Under the pieces are notes generated by a model. It worked only from the letters and a program-made list of their open reading frames with translations. It was not told the DNA's origin and made no database searches. Positions 6,210 to 14,019 of a stretch of DNA of 16,793 nt are shown piece by piece. Source of the stretch: Chloroflexota bacterium (GTDB taxonomy: Bacteria > Chloroflexota > Dehalococcoidia > JACQGW01); the NCBI GenBank assembly GCA_016199325.1, contig JACQGW010000281.1, positions 1 to 16,793 on the forward strand, given 5' to 3'. A program made the position numbers and the translations under genes. Numbering within the stretch: position 1 is the stretch's first letter; every line of letters begins with the position of its first letter.

Positions 6210-8267
6210 CTACGAGCTCTCCATCTCCAGGATCAGGTTGCCGTAGCGGTCAACACGGCAGCGCACGCCCGGTGGTACCAGGGTGGTGGCGTCCATCTGG
6301 TCGACGATCGCCGGACCGGTCAGGACGTGGCCCGGCGCCAGTGCCTCCCGACGAAAGATGCCTGTCGGGACGAAGCCTGTCCCGTCGAAGGCGACCGGTC
6401 GCTCGGCGTACGGCTGCGGCGCGCCGGCCTGCTGCTTCCCTTCTGGTACTGCAGGCTTCTGCAGCCGGCCCACCACCGCCACCCGGTACGTCATGAGCTC
6501 ACACGGCTGGGCCGGGTCGCTGTGAGCGTAGAGCCGCTCGTGCTCGCGATGGAAGCAGGCCAGGATCTCGGCCAGACCGGCGGCGTCGGTCGCACCGTCC
6601 GGGCAGGGCACGGTCACCTCGTATGCCTGGCCGGTGTAGCGGACGTCACAGCTCCGCTGGATGAAGCCGTCGTCCGGGCCGAAGCCATCGGCGGCGAGCG
6701 CGGCCCGGGCCTGCTCTTCGAGCGCGGTGTAGATGGCGGCCAGCCGGGTCGATGCCGCCGGGTCGCCGGCCAACAGTAGCTCGCTGGCGGCGAAGTCGTG
6801 GCGGACGTCGCCGACGAGCAGACCAAAGGCCGAGAGCGTCCCCGGGTGCGGAGGAACGAGCACGCGGGGGATCTCCAGATGCTGCGCCAGCGATGCCGCA
6901 TGCAGCCCGCCGGCGCCGCCGAAGGAGACCAGCGCAAAGTCGCGCGGGTCGTTTCCGCGCTCGCTCAAGCTCACCCGAAGGGCGCGCTCCATGTTCGCCT
7001 CGACGACGCGCACGATGCCCGCCGCCGCTCCGGCCAGGTCGAGACCGAGCGGCTCGGCGATGCGCCGGGCGATCACCTCCCGAGAACGATCGGCGTCGAG
7101 CTTGTACCGGCCGCCCAGGAAGTAGTTGGGATCGAGTCGCCCCAGCGTCAGATGCGCATCGGTGACCGTCGGCTCCGTGCCGCCCTGCCCGTAGCAGGCC
7201 GGTCCCGGGTCGGCGCCGGCGCTCTGCGGGCCGACGCGCAGCGCGCCGCCGCGATCCATCCAGGCGATGCTGCCGCCTCCGGCGCCGATGGAGCTCACCT
7301 GGATCATCGGCAGGCGGATGGGATATTCGGCGATCTTCATCTCGGTGGTGACGCGGGGCTGGGAATCCTCGACGATGCAGATGTCGGCGCTGGTGCCGCC
7401 GACGTCGAGTCCGATCAGGTTGGGCATGCCCGTTTGAGCAGCCAGGTACACGCAGGCGTTCACGCCGGCTACCGGTCCGGAGAGCGCCAGGCTGACGGGT
7501 CGAGCGCGAACCGTCTCGACTGTTGCGGCGCCGCCGTTCGACTGCATGATGAACAACTGAGCGGTGGGCGCCCGCTGCGCCAACTGGCGCTCGAGGGCGT
7601 CGGCATACCGGTTGACACGCGGCATCAGTGCAGCGTTCAGCACCGTCGTGCTCATGCGCTCGTACTCGCGCACTTCGGGGTTCAGGTCGGCCGATGCGCA
7701 GACGTACCAGCTCTTCGCCGCCCGCAGGTGATCGCGGACCTGTTCTTCATGTACGGAGTTTCGGTACGAGTTAAGGAACGCGACGGCGACGGCTTCGACG
7801 CTGGCCGCGGCCAGCGTGGCGATGGCCCCCCGCACGCTCTCGGCGTCGAGGGGCGTTTCCACGGCGCCATCCGGGCCGACGCGCTCAACGACCTCCCGGC
7901 GCCACTGCCGCGGCACCAGCGGCGGTGCCTTGTCGATGAAGAGGTCGTAGAGCTCCGGGCGCAGGTGCCGGCCGATCTCCAGCACGTCCCGGAAGCCGGC
8001 CGTCGTCACCAGGCCGGTGCGCGCCAGCTTCCCCTCCAGAATAGCGTTGGTTGCCAGCGTCGTCCCGTGGAGCAGCAGGAGCTGTGCCCCGTCGAAGACG
8101 CCGGGCTCGCCAGTGCGCAGCTCCTCCAGGGCCGCCAGGAAGCCATCGGAGGGGTCGCGCGGCGTCGTCGGCACCTTCAGATGCACCGTCCGCCCACTCG
8201 CCGTCTCGACGGCCACCAGGTCGGTAAAGGTGCCGCCAACGTCCACGCCGATCAACCAGCTAAACAT
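6210..8267 (-). CDS. hyuA: HyuA: ATP-dependent hydantoinase/5-oxoprolinase A subunit
   Basis: This 685-residue protein is full length for the family. Motifs are GVDVGGTFTDLVAV (7-20), HGTTLATNAI (67-76), QSNGG (242-246), SGPVAG (263-268), GLDVGGTSADICIV (286-299), GAGGGSIAWMD (328-338), GADPGPACYG (352-361) and GGAGGLHA (451-458). These form the actin-like ATPase fold in which ATP phosphorylates the ring amide of the substrate. With HyuB it opens hydantoin, N-methylhydantoin, 5-oxoproline or related rings. The ATG is preceded by GGAGGGTGGT. In operon order it follows hyuB after a 400-bp gap filled with REP-like repeats, whereas the two genes are usually adjacent. Substrate cannot be decided from sequence; the amine/glutamate genes upstream favour a lactam derived from glutamate or an N-methyl compound. 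Confidence 0.92.
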   Translation of the reverse strand: MFSWLIGVDVGGTFTDLVAVETASGRTVHLKVPTTPRDPSDGFLAALEELRTGEPGVFDGAQLLLLHGTTLATNAILEGKLARTGLVTTAGFRDVLEIGRHLRPELYDLFIDKAPPLVPRQWRREVVERVGPDGAVETPLDAESVRGAIATLAAASVEAVAVAFLNSYRNSVHEEQVRDHLRAAKSWYVCASADLNPEVREYERMSTTVLNAALMPRVNRYADALERQLAQRAPTAQLFIMQSNGGAATVETVRARPVSLALSGPVAGVNACVYLAAQTGMPNLIGLDVGGTSADICIVEDSQPRVTTEMKIAEYPIRLPMIQVSSIGAGGGSIAWMDRGGALRVGPQSAGADPGPACYGQGGTEPTVTDAHLTLGRLDPNYFLGGRYKLDADRSREVIARRIAEPLGLDLAGAAAGIVRVVEANMERALRVSLSERGNDPRDFALVSFGGAGGLHAASLAQHLEIPRVLVPPHPGTLSAFGLLVGDVRHDFAASELLLAGDPAASTRLAAIYTALEEQARAALAADGFGPDDGFIQRSCDVRYTGQAYEVTVPCPDGATDAAGLAEILACFHREHERLYAHSDPAQPCELMTYRVAVVGRLQKPAVPEGKQQAGAPQPYAERPVAFDGTGFVPTGIFRREALAPGHVLTGPAIVDQMDATTLVPPGVRCRVDRYGNLILEMESS

Positions 8268-8458
8268 ACCACCCTCCAGGCAGGAATAGTTGACCCGTGC
8301 ATTTGGATCGCCGGGGAACGGCGTCTACCAGATCAATGCGTCAAGGGGATGATCGTGTCCCCGCACTCGGGCAGGTCATCGGCCCTCTGGAGACTTTCCG
8401 GTGTACGACGCGCTGATGCATCCGGTAAGTCTCTGACAGATCGCCTGACCCTCCAGCC

Positions 8459-8589
8459 GTCATGCTGAGCCGGAGCGAAGCAACTCCCCGGGGCCATCGG
8501 TCTTCCCCCGTCATGCTGAGCCGCAGCGAAGCATCTCCCGGCGGCTGCCCATTCGGCCGGGGAGATGCTTCGCTGCGGCTCAGCATGAC
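8459..8589. repeat. REP-like repeat cluster with perfect 29-bp inverted arms
   Basis: A degenerate single arm starts at 8459 (CTGAGCCGGAGCGAAGCAAC in place of CTGAGCCGCAGCGAAGCATC). It is followed by a complete hairpin with perfect 29-bp arms at 8510-8538 and 8561-8589 and a 22-nt loop. The arms match those of the 6101-6181 repeat almost exactly. The repeat lies directly downstream of hyuB. Confidence 0.9.
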
Positions 8590-8654
8590 AGACGACCGCT
8601 CAGCATGACAGACGACCGCTCAGCATGACAGACGGGGGGCTCAGCACGACCGCG
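8578..8654. repeat. 20-bp tandem repeat, three full copies plus a partial
   Basis: The unit GCTCAGCATGACAGACGACC starts at 8578, 8598 and 8618 (the third ends in GGGG). A partial, diverged copy (GCTCAGCACGACCG) follows from 8639. The unit is the terminal part of the REP-like arm, so the array appears to be a tail amplified from the hairpin's right arm. Confidence 0.88.
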
Positions 8655-8667
8655 TTTCCCCAAGCTC

Positions 8668-10386
8668 CTACGAGTTCCCCAGCGTGATCCGTTGTCGCTC
8701 CGCCACGTACCCGTAGACTTCCCTCGCCGCCCGCTCGCTCACCTTCTCCTCGACGAGGTCGCGCGCGACCAGCGCCCGATCGCGTTCACACGGGTCGCCG
8801 TGGCCGCCGCCGCCCTGCGCCATGAGGCGGACGACGTCGCCGGGCTCGAGCGGGAACCGGAGCGCCTTGGATGGCACTGCCAGAGCCTGATTGGCGCGCT
8901 CGACCACGATCCGGCCTGGCGCGCCGGGCTTGCCGCCGGCGAGGCCGGGCGGCGGGAAGCGGACGCGGTCGAACTGCGTCCCGAGCGCCGAGGGCCGCAG
9001 GATCCGGAAGGATCGCTCGGCGCCAAGCCCGCCGCGGAAACGGCCGGCGCCGCCGGAATCCTGGATCATCTCGTAGCGCACGAACCGCAAGGGGAACTCG
9101 AGCTCGGCCATCTCCAGCGGGATGTTCGCCAGGTTGTGCAGCCCGGCCGAGTAGACGTCGGGGCCGTCCTTCGTCGGCCGGGCGCCCCAGCCGCCCACTG
9201 CAATGTCGAAGATCACGTCCAGCCCACCGCGGTCGTTCCTGTTGCTCACGATGAAGACGTTCGAGTTGCCGTAGTACGCCGCCGGCACCCGTTCCGGGAT
9301 CGCCTGGCCCAGCGCCTCCAGCATCACCGTCGCGATGCGATGGGCGACGACGTTGCGGCCGACGACCGCCCCCGGCAGGCGGGGATTGACGATGCTGCCC
9401 GACGGGGCGACGATCCGGATGGGCCGGTAGCAGCCGGAGTTGGCCGGCACCGATGGGTCGAGAACGCTGATGATCACGTAGTAGACGAGCGACTCGGTCG
9501 AGGCGATGGGGCAGTTGATCGGCCCCGGCGTTTGCGGCGCCGAGCCCGCAAAGTCGACCGTCAGATCGCTGCCCTGGACGGTGATCTGCGCACGGATCAG
9601 CAGGGGCTCGCTCCCGAGCCCGTCGTCGTCGACGTAGTCCTGGGCCGTGTAGGTGCCGTCGGGGAACGCGGCGATGGCGGCCCGCATGCGCGCTTCGGAC
9701 GTGTCGGCGAGCGCGGCCATCGCATCCCGCAGCATGGCGTTGCCGTACTTGTGCGCCAGCCGCCGCACCTCGGCCTTGCCCACCTCCAGCGCAGCCAGTT
9801 GGGCGCGGAGGTCGGCCACCGTCTTCTCCGGCACCCGGATGTTCGCCGCCAGCAGGTCGAAGAACAGCTCGTTCATCACGCCCTGCCGCGCCAGACGGGA
9901 CGGCGGGATGCGAAAGCCCTCCTGATAGATCTCGGTGGCGTCGGCGCCGTAGCTGCCGGGCGCGCGCCCGCCGACGTCCAGGTGGTGGCCCAGCGCGCCA
10001 CAGATGGCGACGACTTCGCCGCCGACGAAGACGGGCGCGAACGTCTGGATGTCCGGCAGGTGCTGGCCGCCCATGTACGGGTCGTTCGTGATGTAGACGT
10101 CGCCGTCGGCCCAGGTCCCCAGCGGATAGCGATGGCGGATCAGCATCTGGAGGGCGTCCGTCATCGAGTTGAGGTGCATCGGAATGCGCGCCGCTTGCGC
10201 GATGATCCCGCCCTGGGGATCGAACACCGCCGTCGAGTAGTCGAGGATCTCCCGAATGACCGACGAGTGCGCGCAGCGAGCGATGCAGATCGCCATCTGC
10301 TCGGCGACGGCGACAAGGGCGTTCCGAACGACCTCCTGAGTCACCGGATCGACCCGCCGCTCGCGGACGGCTTCGATTGTGGTCAT
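8668..10386 (-). CDS. hyuB: HyuB: ATP-dependent hydantoinase/5-oxoprolinase B subunit
   Basis: This 572-residue protein is full length for the family. It has DPVTQEVVRNALVAVAEQM near the N-terminus, then IREILDYSTAVFD, GDVYITNDPYMGGQHLPD and GHHLDVGG, segments that carry the metal-binding and catalytic residues completing ring hydrolysis with HyuA. The C-terminal region includes GGAGRFRGGLGAERSFR and GGGGHGDP. The ATG at 10386 follows GGAGCGGATTGC; this ribosome binding site lies inside an intergenic repeat copy. The gene sits 51 bp after glnT in the same direction, so it is most likely co-transcribed with the glutamate-synthase-like genes. It is smaller than eukaryotic oxoprolinase because the two subunits are separate genes. 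Confidence 0.93.
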   Translation of the reverse strand: MTTIEAVRERRVDPVTQEVVRNALVAVAEQMAICIARCAHSSVIREILDYSTAVFDPQGGIIAQAARIPMHLNSMTDALQMLIRHRYPLGTWADGDVYITNDPYMGGQHLPDIQTFAPVFVGGEVVAICGALGHHLDVGGRAPGSYGADATEIYQEGFRIPPSRLARQGVMNELFFDLLAANIRVPEKTVADLRAQLAALEVGKAEVRRLAHKYGNAMLRDAMAALADTSEARMRAAIAAFPDGTYTAQDYVDDDGLGSEPLLIRAQITVQGSDLTVDFAGSAPQTPGPINCPIASTESLVYYVIISVLDPSVPANSGCYRPIRIVAPSGSIVNPRLPGAVVGRNVVAHRIATVMLEALGQAIPERVPAAYYGNSNVFIVSNRNDRGGLDVIFDIAVGGWGARPTKDGPDVYSAGLHNLANIPLEMAELEFPLRFVRYEMIQDSGGAGRFRGGLGAERSFRILRPSALGTQFDRVRFPPPGLAGGKPGAPGRIVVERANQALAVPSKALRFPLEPGDVVRLMAQGGGGHGDPCERDRALVARDLVEEKVSERAAREVYGYVAERQRITLGNS

Positions 10387-10387
10387 G

Positions 10388-10432
10388 CAATCCGCTCCAA
10401 TCCGCTCCCCGAATCCGTTGACAGCTCGTCTC
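10388..10432. repeat. Single copy of the ATCCGTT intergenic repeat, overlapping the hyuB ribosome binding site
   Basis: This segment contains GAATCCGTTGACAGCT and CGTCTC plus two CAATCCGCTC units. It matches, in the same orientation, the right arm of the giant hairpin at 11980-12018. On the minus strand its GGAGCGG units precede the hyuB ATG. The other copies have GGAACGG or TGAACGG at these positions. Confidence 0.85.
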
Positions 10433-10437
10433 CGGCG

Positions 10438-11781
10438 CTAGAACAGCCGTAGGTAGCGCTGGACCTCCCAGTCCGAGACGGAGTTGTGGTACTCCGACCA
10501 CTCCTGGAGCTTGATGTCGGCGTAGTAGTCGGCGTACTCCGTGCCAATGGCGTGCCGGATGACGCCGTCCTCGTGCAGCGCCTCGACCGCCTCGCGGAGC
10601 GTGCCCGGCAGCACCTTGATCCCGAGCTGCCGCACGTCGCTCATCGAGAGCGCGTAGAGATTCCGGTCGTTCTTCGGCCCGGGGTCGATGCCGCGCTCGA
10701 TGCCGTCGAGTCCGGCGGCCAGAATGGCGGCCGCGGCCAGATACGGGTTGCAGGCGGAGTCGATGGTCCGGTTCTCGACCCGGCCGGGCGCCGGCACCCG
10801 GAGCATCTGCGTCCGATTGTTGCCGCCGTAGGTGATGTACACCGGCGCCCACGTCGCGCCGGACATCGAGCCGGTCGAGATGAGTCGCTTGTACGAGTTC
10901 ACCGTGGGCGCCGTGAAGGCGCTGACGCCGCGGGCGTGGAGGAGCAGCCCCCCGATGAAGTGATAGGCGAGATGGGAGAGCCCGAGACCCTGCGGATCGT
11001 TCGGGTCGAGAAAGGCGTTCTTGCCCGTCTGAGCGTCGGCCAGGCTCATGTGGAAGTGGGCGCCGTTACCGGTCCGGTTGCCCCACGGCTTCGGCATGAA
11101 CGTGGCGATGGCGCCCCGCTGGTGTGCCAGCATGCTCGCCATGTAGCGGAAGAACGTATAGCGGTCGGCGGTCGTCACGCAATCGCTGTAGCCGAAGTTG
11201 ATCTCGAACTGGGCGTTGGCGTCCTCGTGGTCGGTGGCGTAGACCTCCCAGCCCAGCTCGTTCATGTAGCCGATGAGGGTCTGGAGGAAGTCGAGCGAGC
11301 GGGTCAGGCCGCGCAGGTCGTAGCAGGGCCGGCTGAAGCGGTCCTCGGCGTCCCAGGGCTCGATGCGGCCGTTCCGTTCGGCCACGAGGTAGAACTCGGG
11401 CTCGACGCCGACGTTGAAAACGTAGCCCATCTCGCGCGCCTTCGCCGCCACCCGTTTGAGGATTGTGCGGGTGCAGTAGTGCCAGGGCTTGCCCTCGAAG
11501 TAGACGTCGCAGGCGAAGCGGGCGGTGTTGCGCTGCCAGGGGAGGATCGTCAGCGTATCGAAGTCCGGCACAGCGCCGAGGTCGGGGTCGTCGGGCTCCT
11601 GACCAAAGCCAAAGGCGGCGAATCCAGCGAAGAACGCGCCGCCGTCGGGCCCTTCCAGGTCGCCGATGTGGTTGGCCGGCACCAGCTTGGCGCGAGGGAC
11701 ACCGGAGAGGTCGACGTACTGTGCAAAGACGAAGTCGACGTTCTTCTCCCGAAGGACGCGTGAGACTTCCTGAACGTTCAC
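10438..11781 (-). CDS. glnT: GlnT-type glutamine synthetase; probable gamma-glutamylmethylamide synthetase
   Basis: This 447-residue member of the glutamine synthetase superfamily ligates an amine to the gamma-carboxyl of glutamate using ATP. Signatures are VEPEF (126-130, metal-binding glutamates), NGAHFHMSL (239-247), NNRTQMLRVP (321-330) and ENRTIDSACNPYL (336-348). Overall sequence style (YVDLSGVPRAKLVP; APTVNSYKRL; SGATWAPVYITYG; SDWEVQRYL at the end) and length match the GlnT/GMAS group used for methylamine rather than housekeeping GlnA. The GTG start at 11781 has GGAGG four bases upstream. It follows an MgsABC-like trio, as in N-methylglutamate pathway loci, where GMAS makes gamma-glutamylmethylamide as amide donor. 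The true amine (methylamine, ammonia, ethanolamine or other) is not provable from sequence. Confidence 0.87.
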   Translation of the reverse strand: MNVQEVSRVLREKNVDFVFAQYVDLSGVPRAKLVPANHIGDLEGPDGGAFFAGFAAFGFGQEPDDPDLGAVPDFDTLTILPWQRNTARFACDVYFEGKPWHYCTRTILKRVAAKAREMGYVFNVGVEPEFYLVAERNGRIEPWDAEDRFSRPCYDLRGLTRSLDFLQTLIGYMNELGWEVYATDHEDANAQFEINFGYSDCVTTADRYTFFRYMASMLAHQRGAIATFMPKPWGNRTGNGAHFHMSLADAQTGKNAFLDPNDPQGLGLSHLAYHFIGGLLLHARGVSAFTAPTVNSYKRLISTGSMSGATWAPVYITYGGNNRTQMLRVPAPGRVENRTIDSACNPYLAAAAILAAGLDGIERGIDPGPKNDRNLYALSMSDVRQLGIKVLPGTLREAVEALHEDGVIRHAIGTEYADYYADIKLQEWSEYHNSVSDWEVQRYLRLF

Positions 11782-11792
11782 CTTTCCTCCAG

Positions 11793-11824
11793 ATTGGTCA
11801 TCATTTGGTCATTGGTCATTAGGC
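11793..11824. repeat. 7-nt tandem repeat (ATTGGTC units) before glnT
   Basis: Units ATTGGTC (11793), ATTTGGTC (11803), ATTGGTC (11811) and ATTAGGC (11818) lie in a row, with a 3-nt interruption after the first. The array ends a few bases upstream of the glnT ribosome binding site on the minus strand. Confidence 0.75.
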
Positions 11825-11850
11825 GAAGCGGACGCCGCGTCGAGGAGAAG

Positions 11851-12018
11851 AGCTGTCAACGGATTCTGGGAACGGATTGAACGGATTGGGCAGCGGGTCT
11901 GCGGGGGCCGCACGCTTTCTCCCAGTACCGTATCCCACGGGTTAGCCACCGCCGCTGCAGGTGACCAGCAGGTCGGGGTCCAATCCGTTCAATCCGTTCC
12001 AAGAATCCGTTGACAGCT
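11851..12018. repeat. 168-bp giant inverted repeat between the glutamate-synthase-like gene and glnT
   Basis: Arms of 39 bp at 11851-11889 and 11980-12018 are inverted copies with a single mismatch, around a 90-bp interior. Each arm contains two AACGGATTG units and TGTCAACGGATTC. The outer end starts 7 bp after the stop of the upstream gene. The interior (11890-11979) has no frame of note. A third copy of the arm sits before hyuB at 10388-10432. Confidence 0.92.
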
Positions 12019-12025
12019 TCTCGTC

Positions 12026-13333
12026 TCACCATCCGAACGCTTTGGTCGTCCCCACCACCGGAATGCCGGTGATGTAGGACGCTTCCAGCGAGAGGGCGCG
12101 CAGGTCTTCCGGCTCCAGGTCGTGGACGTTCGCCTTCCCGCAGGCCCGGGCGATCATCTGGAGCTCCATCGTCATCGTGTTGATGAAGTTCGCCACCCGG
12201 TCGGTCGCCTCGTCCACGTCCAGGCGTGCTATCAGCTCCGGTGCCTGTGTCGTGATCCCGACCGGGCAGCGGCCGGTGTGGCACTGCCGGCAGGCGTACG
12301 GCTCGGTCCCCAGCGCCTGGTAGTCCTCGACGTAGAGCGGCTTGTTGCAGTTGAGCGCGATCAGCGCCGCCGTCCCGATGGAGACCGCATCGGCGCCCAG
12401 CGCGATCGCCTTCGCCGTATCCACGCCGCTCCGGATGCCCCCGGACGCGATGATCTGCACCTCGCCGTAGGCGCCGACCTCCTTCAGGGCACGGACCGCC
12501 TCGACGTTGGCCGGCATCGTCGGCATGCCCGTGTGGTCGATGAGGACGTCCGGCGAGGCGCCGGTGCCGCCCTCCATCCCGTCGAGAACGATGACGTCGG
12601 CCCCCGCCTTCACGGCCAGCTTGACGTCGTCCTCCACCCGTGAGGCCCCTAGCTTCACGTAGATCGGCACCTGCCAGTCGGTCGCCTCCCGCAGCTCCTC
12701 CATCTTGATGATCAGGTCGTCCGGCCCGATCCAGTCGGGGTGGCGCGCCGGGCTCCGCTGGTCCACGCCGGCCGGAAGGTCCCGAATGCCGGCGATCTCG
12801 GCGGAGACCTTCTCGCCCAACAGCACGCCGCCGGTGCCGGGCTTCGCCCCCTGGCCGACGCAGATCTCGATGGCCTGCCCGGCCCGCAGGTGCTTCGGGT
12901 CGAACCCGTACCGGCTCGGCAGCACCTGGTACACCATGATCTTCGACGCCTCCCGCTCGGCCGGCAGCATGCCGCCGTCGCCGGTCGTCGTCGAGGTCCC
13001 CACCCGCGACGCCGCCCGGCCCAGCGCGACCTTGGCGTTGCGTGAGAGCGCCCCGAAGCTCATCCCGGCGATGGTGATGGGCGTCTCGATGACGACGGGC
13101 CTGGCGCCGTGGCGCCCGCCGAGCTCGGTGCGGGTCACGCACTTCTCGCGGTAGCCTTCCAGGGGCACCCGGCTCAAGGTCGACGGGATGAAGGTGAGAT
13201 CGTCGAAGCTCGGCAGCCGGCGCAGCGGCGACATCCCGCGGATGCGGTAGTGGCCGAGCTCGGCTTTCACCTGAATATCTTCGATCACGTGCGGCGCCCA
13301 GAGCGGGCTGTGTCTTACAACGCCTCGATCCAT
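12026..13333 (-). CDS. mgsC: Glutamate-synthase-like FMN/Fe-S subunit (N-methylglutamate synthase MgsC-like)
   Basis: This 435-residue protein matches the FMN-binding synthase domain of glutamate synthase. Visible parts include GHYRIRGMSPLRRLPSFDDL, the GDGGMLPAERE segment, GQGAKPGTGGVLLGEKV, IYVKLGASRVEDDVKLAVKAG, IVLDGMEGGTGASPDV and ASGGIRSGVDTAKAIALGAD. The motif CRQCHTGRCPVGITTQ supplies the three cysteines of a [3Fe-4S] cluster. In an N-methylglutamate synthase it would transfer the amino group from the amide donor onto 2-oxoglutarate. Start 13333 is chosen for a modest AAAGAG site and a 19-bp overlap with the preceding gene; an upstream ATG at 13363 is possible. Stand-alone size and the neighbours separate it from full-length GltB. 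Methyl- versus ammonia-transfer is not decided by sequence. Confidence 0.85.
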   Translation of the reverse strand: MDRGVVRHSPLWAPHVIEDIQVKAELGHYRIRGMSPLRRLPSFDDLTFIPSTLSRVPLEGYREKCVTRTELGGRHGARPVVIETPITIAGMSFGALSRNAKVALGRAASRVGTSTTTGDGGMLPAEREASKIMVYQVLPSRYGFDPKHLRAGQAIEICVGQGAKPGTGGVLLGEKVSAEIAGIRDLPAGVDQRSPARHPDWIGPDDLIIKMEELREATDWQVPIYVKLGASRVEDDVKLAVKAGADVIVLDGMEGGTGASPDVLIDHTGMPTMPANVEAVRALKEVGAYGEVQIIASGGIRSGVDTAKAIALGADAVSIGTAALIALNCNKPLYVEDYQALGTEPYACRQCHTGRCPVGITTQAPELIARLDVDEATDRVANFINTMTMELQMIARACGKANVHDLEPEDLRALSLEASYITGIPVVGTTKAFGW

Positions 13334-14004
13334 ATTCCGATCTCTTTCTTCGAGAAGTTCCACAGCCGCCGCCCGCTGACCACCTTCTTGAAATCGAAGG
13401 TGCCGCCGACGCCAAAGGCGGCCAGGGTCTCACGCAGCATCTGCCGGTCCTCGTCGGCCGGCTCTTTGACCACGGCGTCGTTGCCCAGGTCGCCGATCTG
13501 TCCGCCGACGAAGATCTGCCCCTCGTACATCGAGTCGCCCAGGCCCGGGCCGGTATCCCCGCAGATGATGATAGTGCCCTTCTGCATCATGAAGCCGGTC
13601 ATGTAGCCGCAACTGCCGCCGACGACCAGCATGCCGCCCTTCATCGAGATGCCCGATCGGGCGCCGACGTTGCCGCGAACGAAGACGGTCCCGCCCCGAA
13701 TGGTCGCGGCAGCGCCCATCGAGGCGCTCCCCTCGACGGCGACCGTGCCGGCCATCATGTTCTCGGCGATGGCCCAGCCGGCGTTGCCGCGGATGTGGAC
13801 CTCCGGACCGTCGATCATCGAGGCGCAGTAGTAGCCTACCGGCCCCTCGAAGATCAGCCTGGTGGGGATGTCGAGCGCAACCCCCAGGTTGTGCCGGGCC
13901 CCGGGGTTGGTCAGGCGGATCTCGCGCTCCCCCTCCAGCGCGAGCCGGCGAATGGCGCGGTTGATCTCACGGGTCGCCATGCCTTCGCAGTCGATCACTG
14001 CCAC
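13315..14004 (-). CDS. mgsB: GXGXG-domain glutamate-synthase-like subunit (MgsB-like)
   Basis: This 229-residue protein is a right-handed beta-helix of the GltB C-terminal (GXGXG) type. Repeats such as IRGNAGWAIAENMMAGTV, VEGSASMGAAATIRGGTV, VRGNVGARSGISMKGG and GGSCGYMTGFMMQKGTI recur at ~20-residue spacing, each ending one helical turn. In glutamate synthase this domain is structural and helps form the ammonia or methylamine tunnel between the amidotransferase and synthase domains. The start is a GTG at 14004 with GAGGAGG ten bases upstream; this ribosome binding site overlaps the stop region of the preceding amidotransferase gene. The end overlaps the synthase gene by 19 bp. Order and size match MgsA-MgsB-MgsC and the equivalent GlxB-GlxC-GlxD sets. 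Confidence 0.88.
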   Translation of the reverse strand: MAVIDCEGMATREINRAIRRLALEGEREIRLTNPGARHNLGVALDIPTRLIFEGPVGYYCASMIDGPEVHIRGNAGWAIAENMMAGTVAVEGSASMGAAATIRGGTVFVRGNVGARSGISMKGGMLVVGGSCGYMTGFMMQKGTIIICGDTGPGLGDSMYEGQIFVGGQIGDLGNDAVVKEPADEDRQMLRETLAAFGVGGTFDFKKVVSGRRLWNFSKKEIGIWIEAL

Positions 14005-14019
14005 GGATTCCGAACCTCC

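Larger units (their letters stand above)
8268..8667. other. 400-bp intergenic spacer between hyuB and hyuA, mostly repeats
   Basis: No protein gene is evident. The part nearest hyuB (8459-8654) contains one degenerate and one perfect REP-like arm set and a 20-bp tandem repeat, listed separately. The part nearest hyuA (8268-8412) is unique sequence without a promoter I can recognise. Its flank near 8413-8426 (GCTGATGCATCCGGTA) resembles the flank of the 6101 hairpin. Confidence 0.6.

Noticed and set aside
8286..8420. Peptide DLPECGDTIIPLTH on the minus strand upstream of hyuA, a possible gene remnant
   Set aside because: It is only ~17 residues before a stop and I cannot tie it to any family.
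6798..11763. Long plus-strand frames opposite hyuA, hyuB and glnT
   Set aside because: They mirror conserved enzymes in a GC-rich genome and have no recognisable domain of their own.
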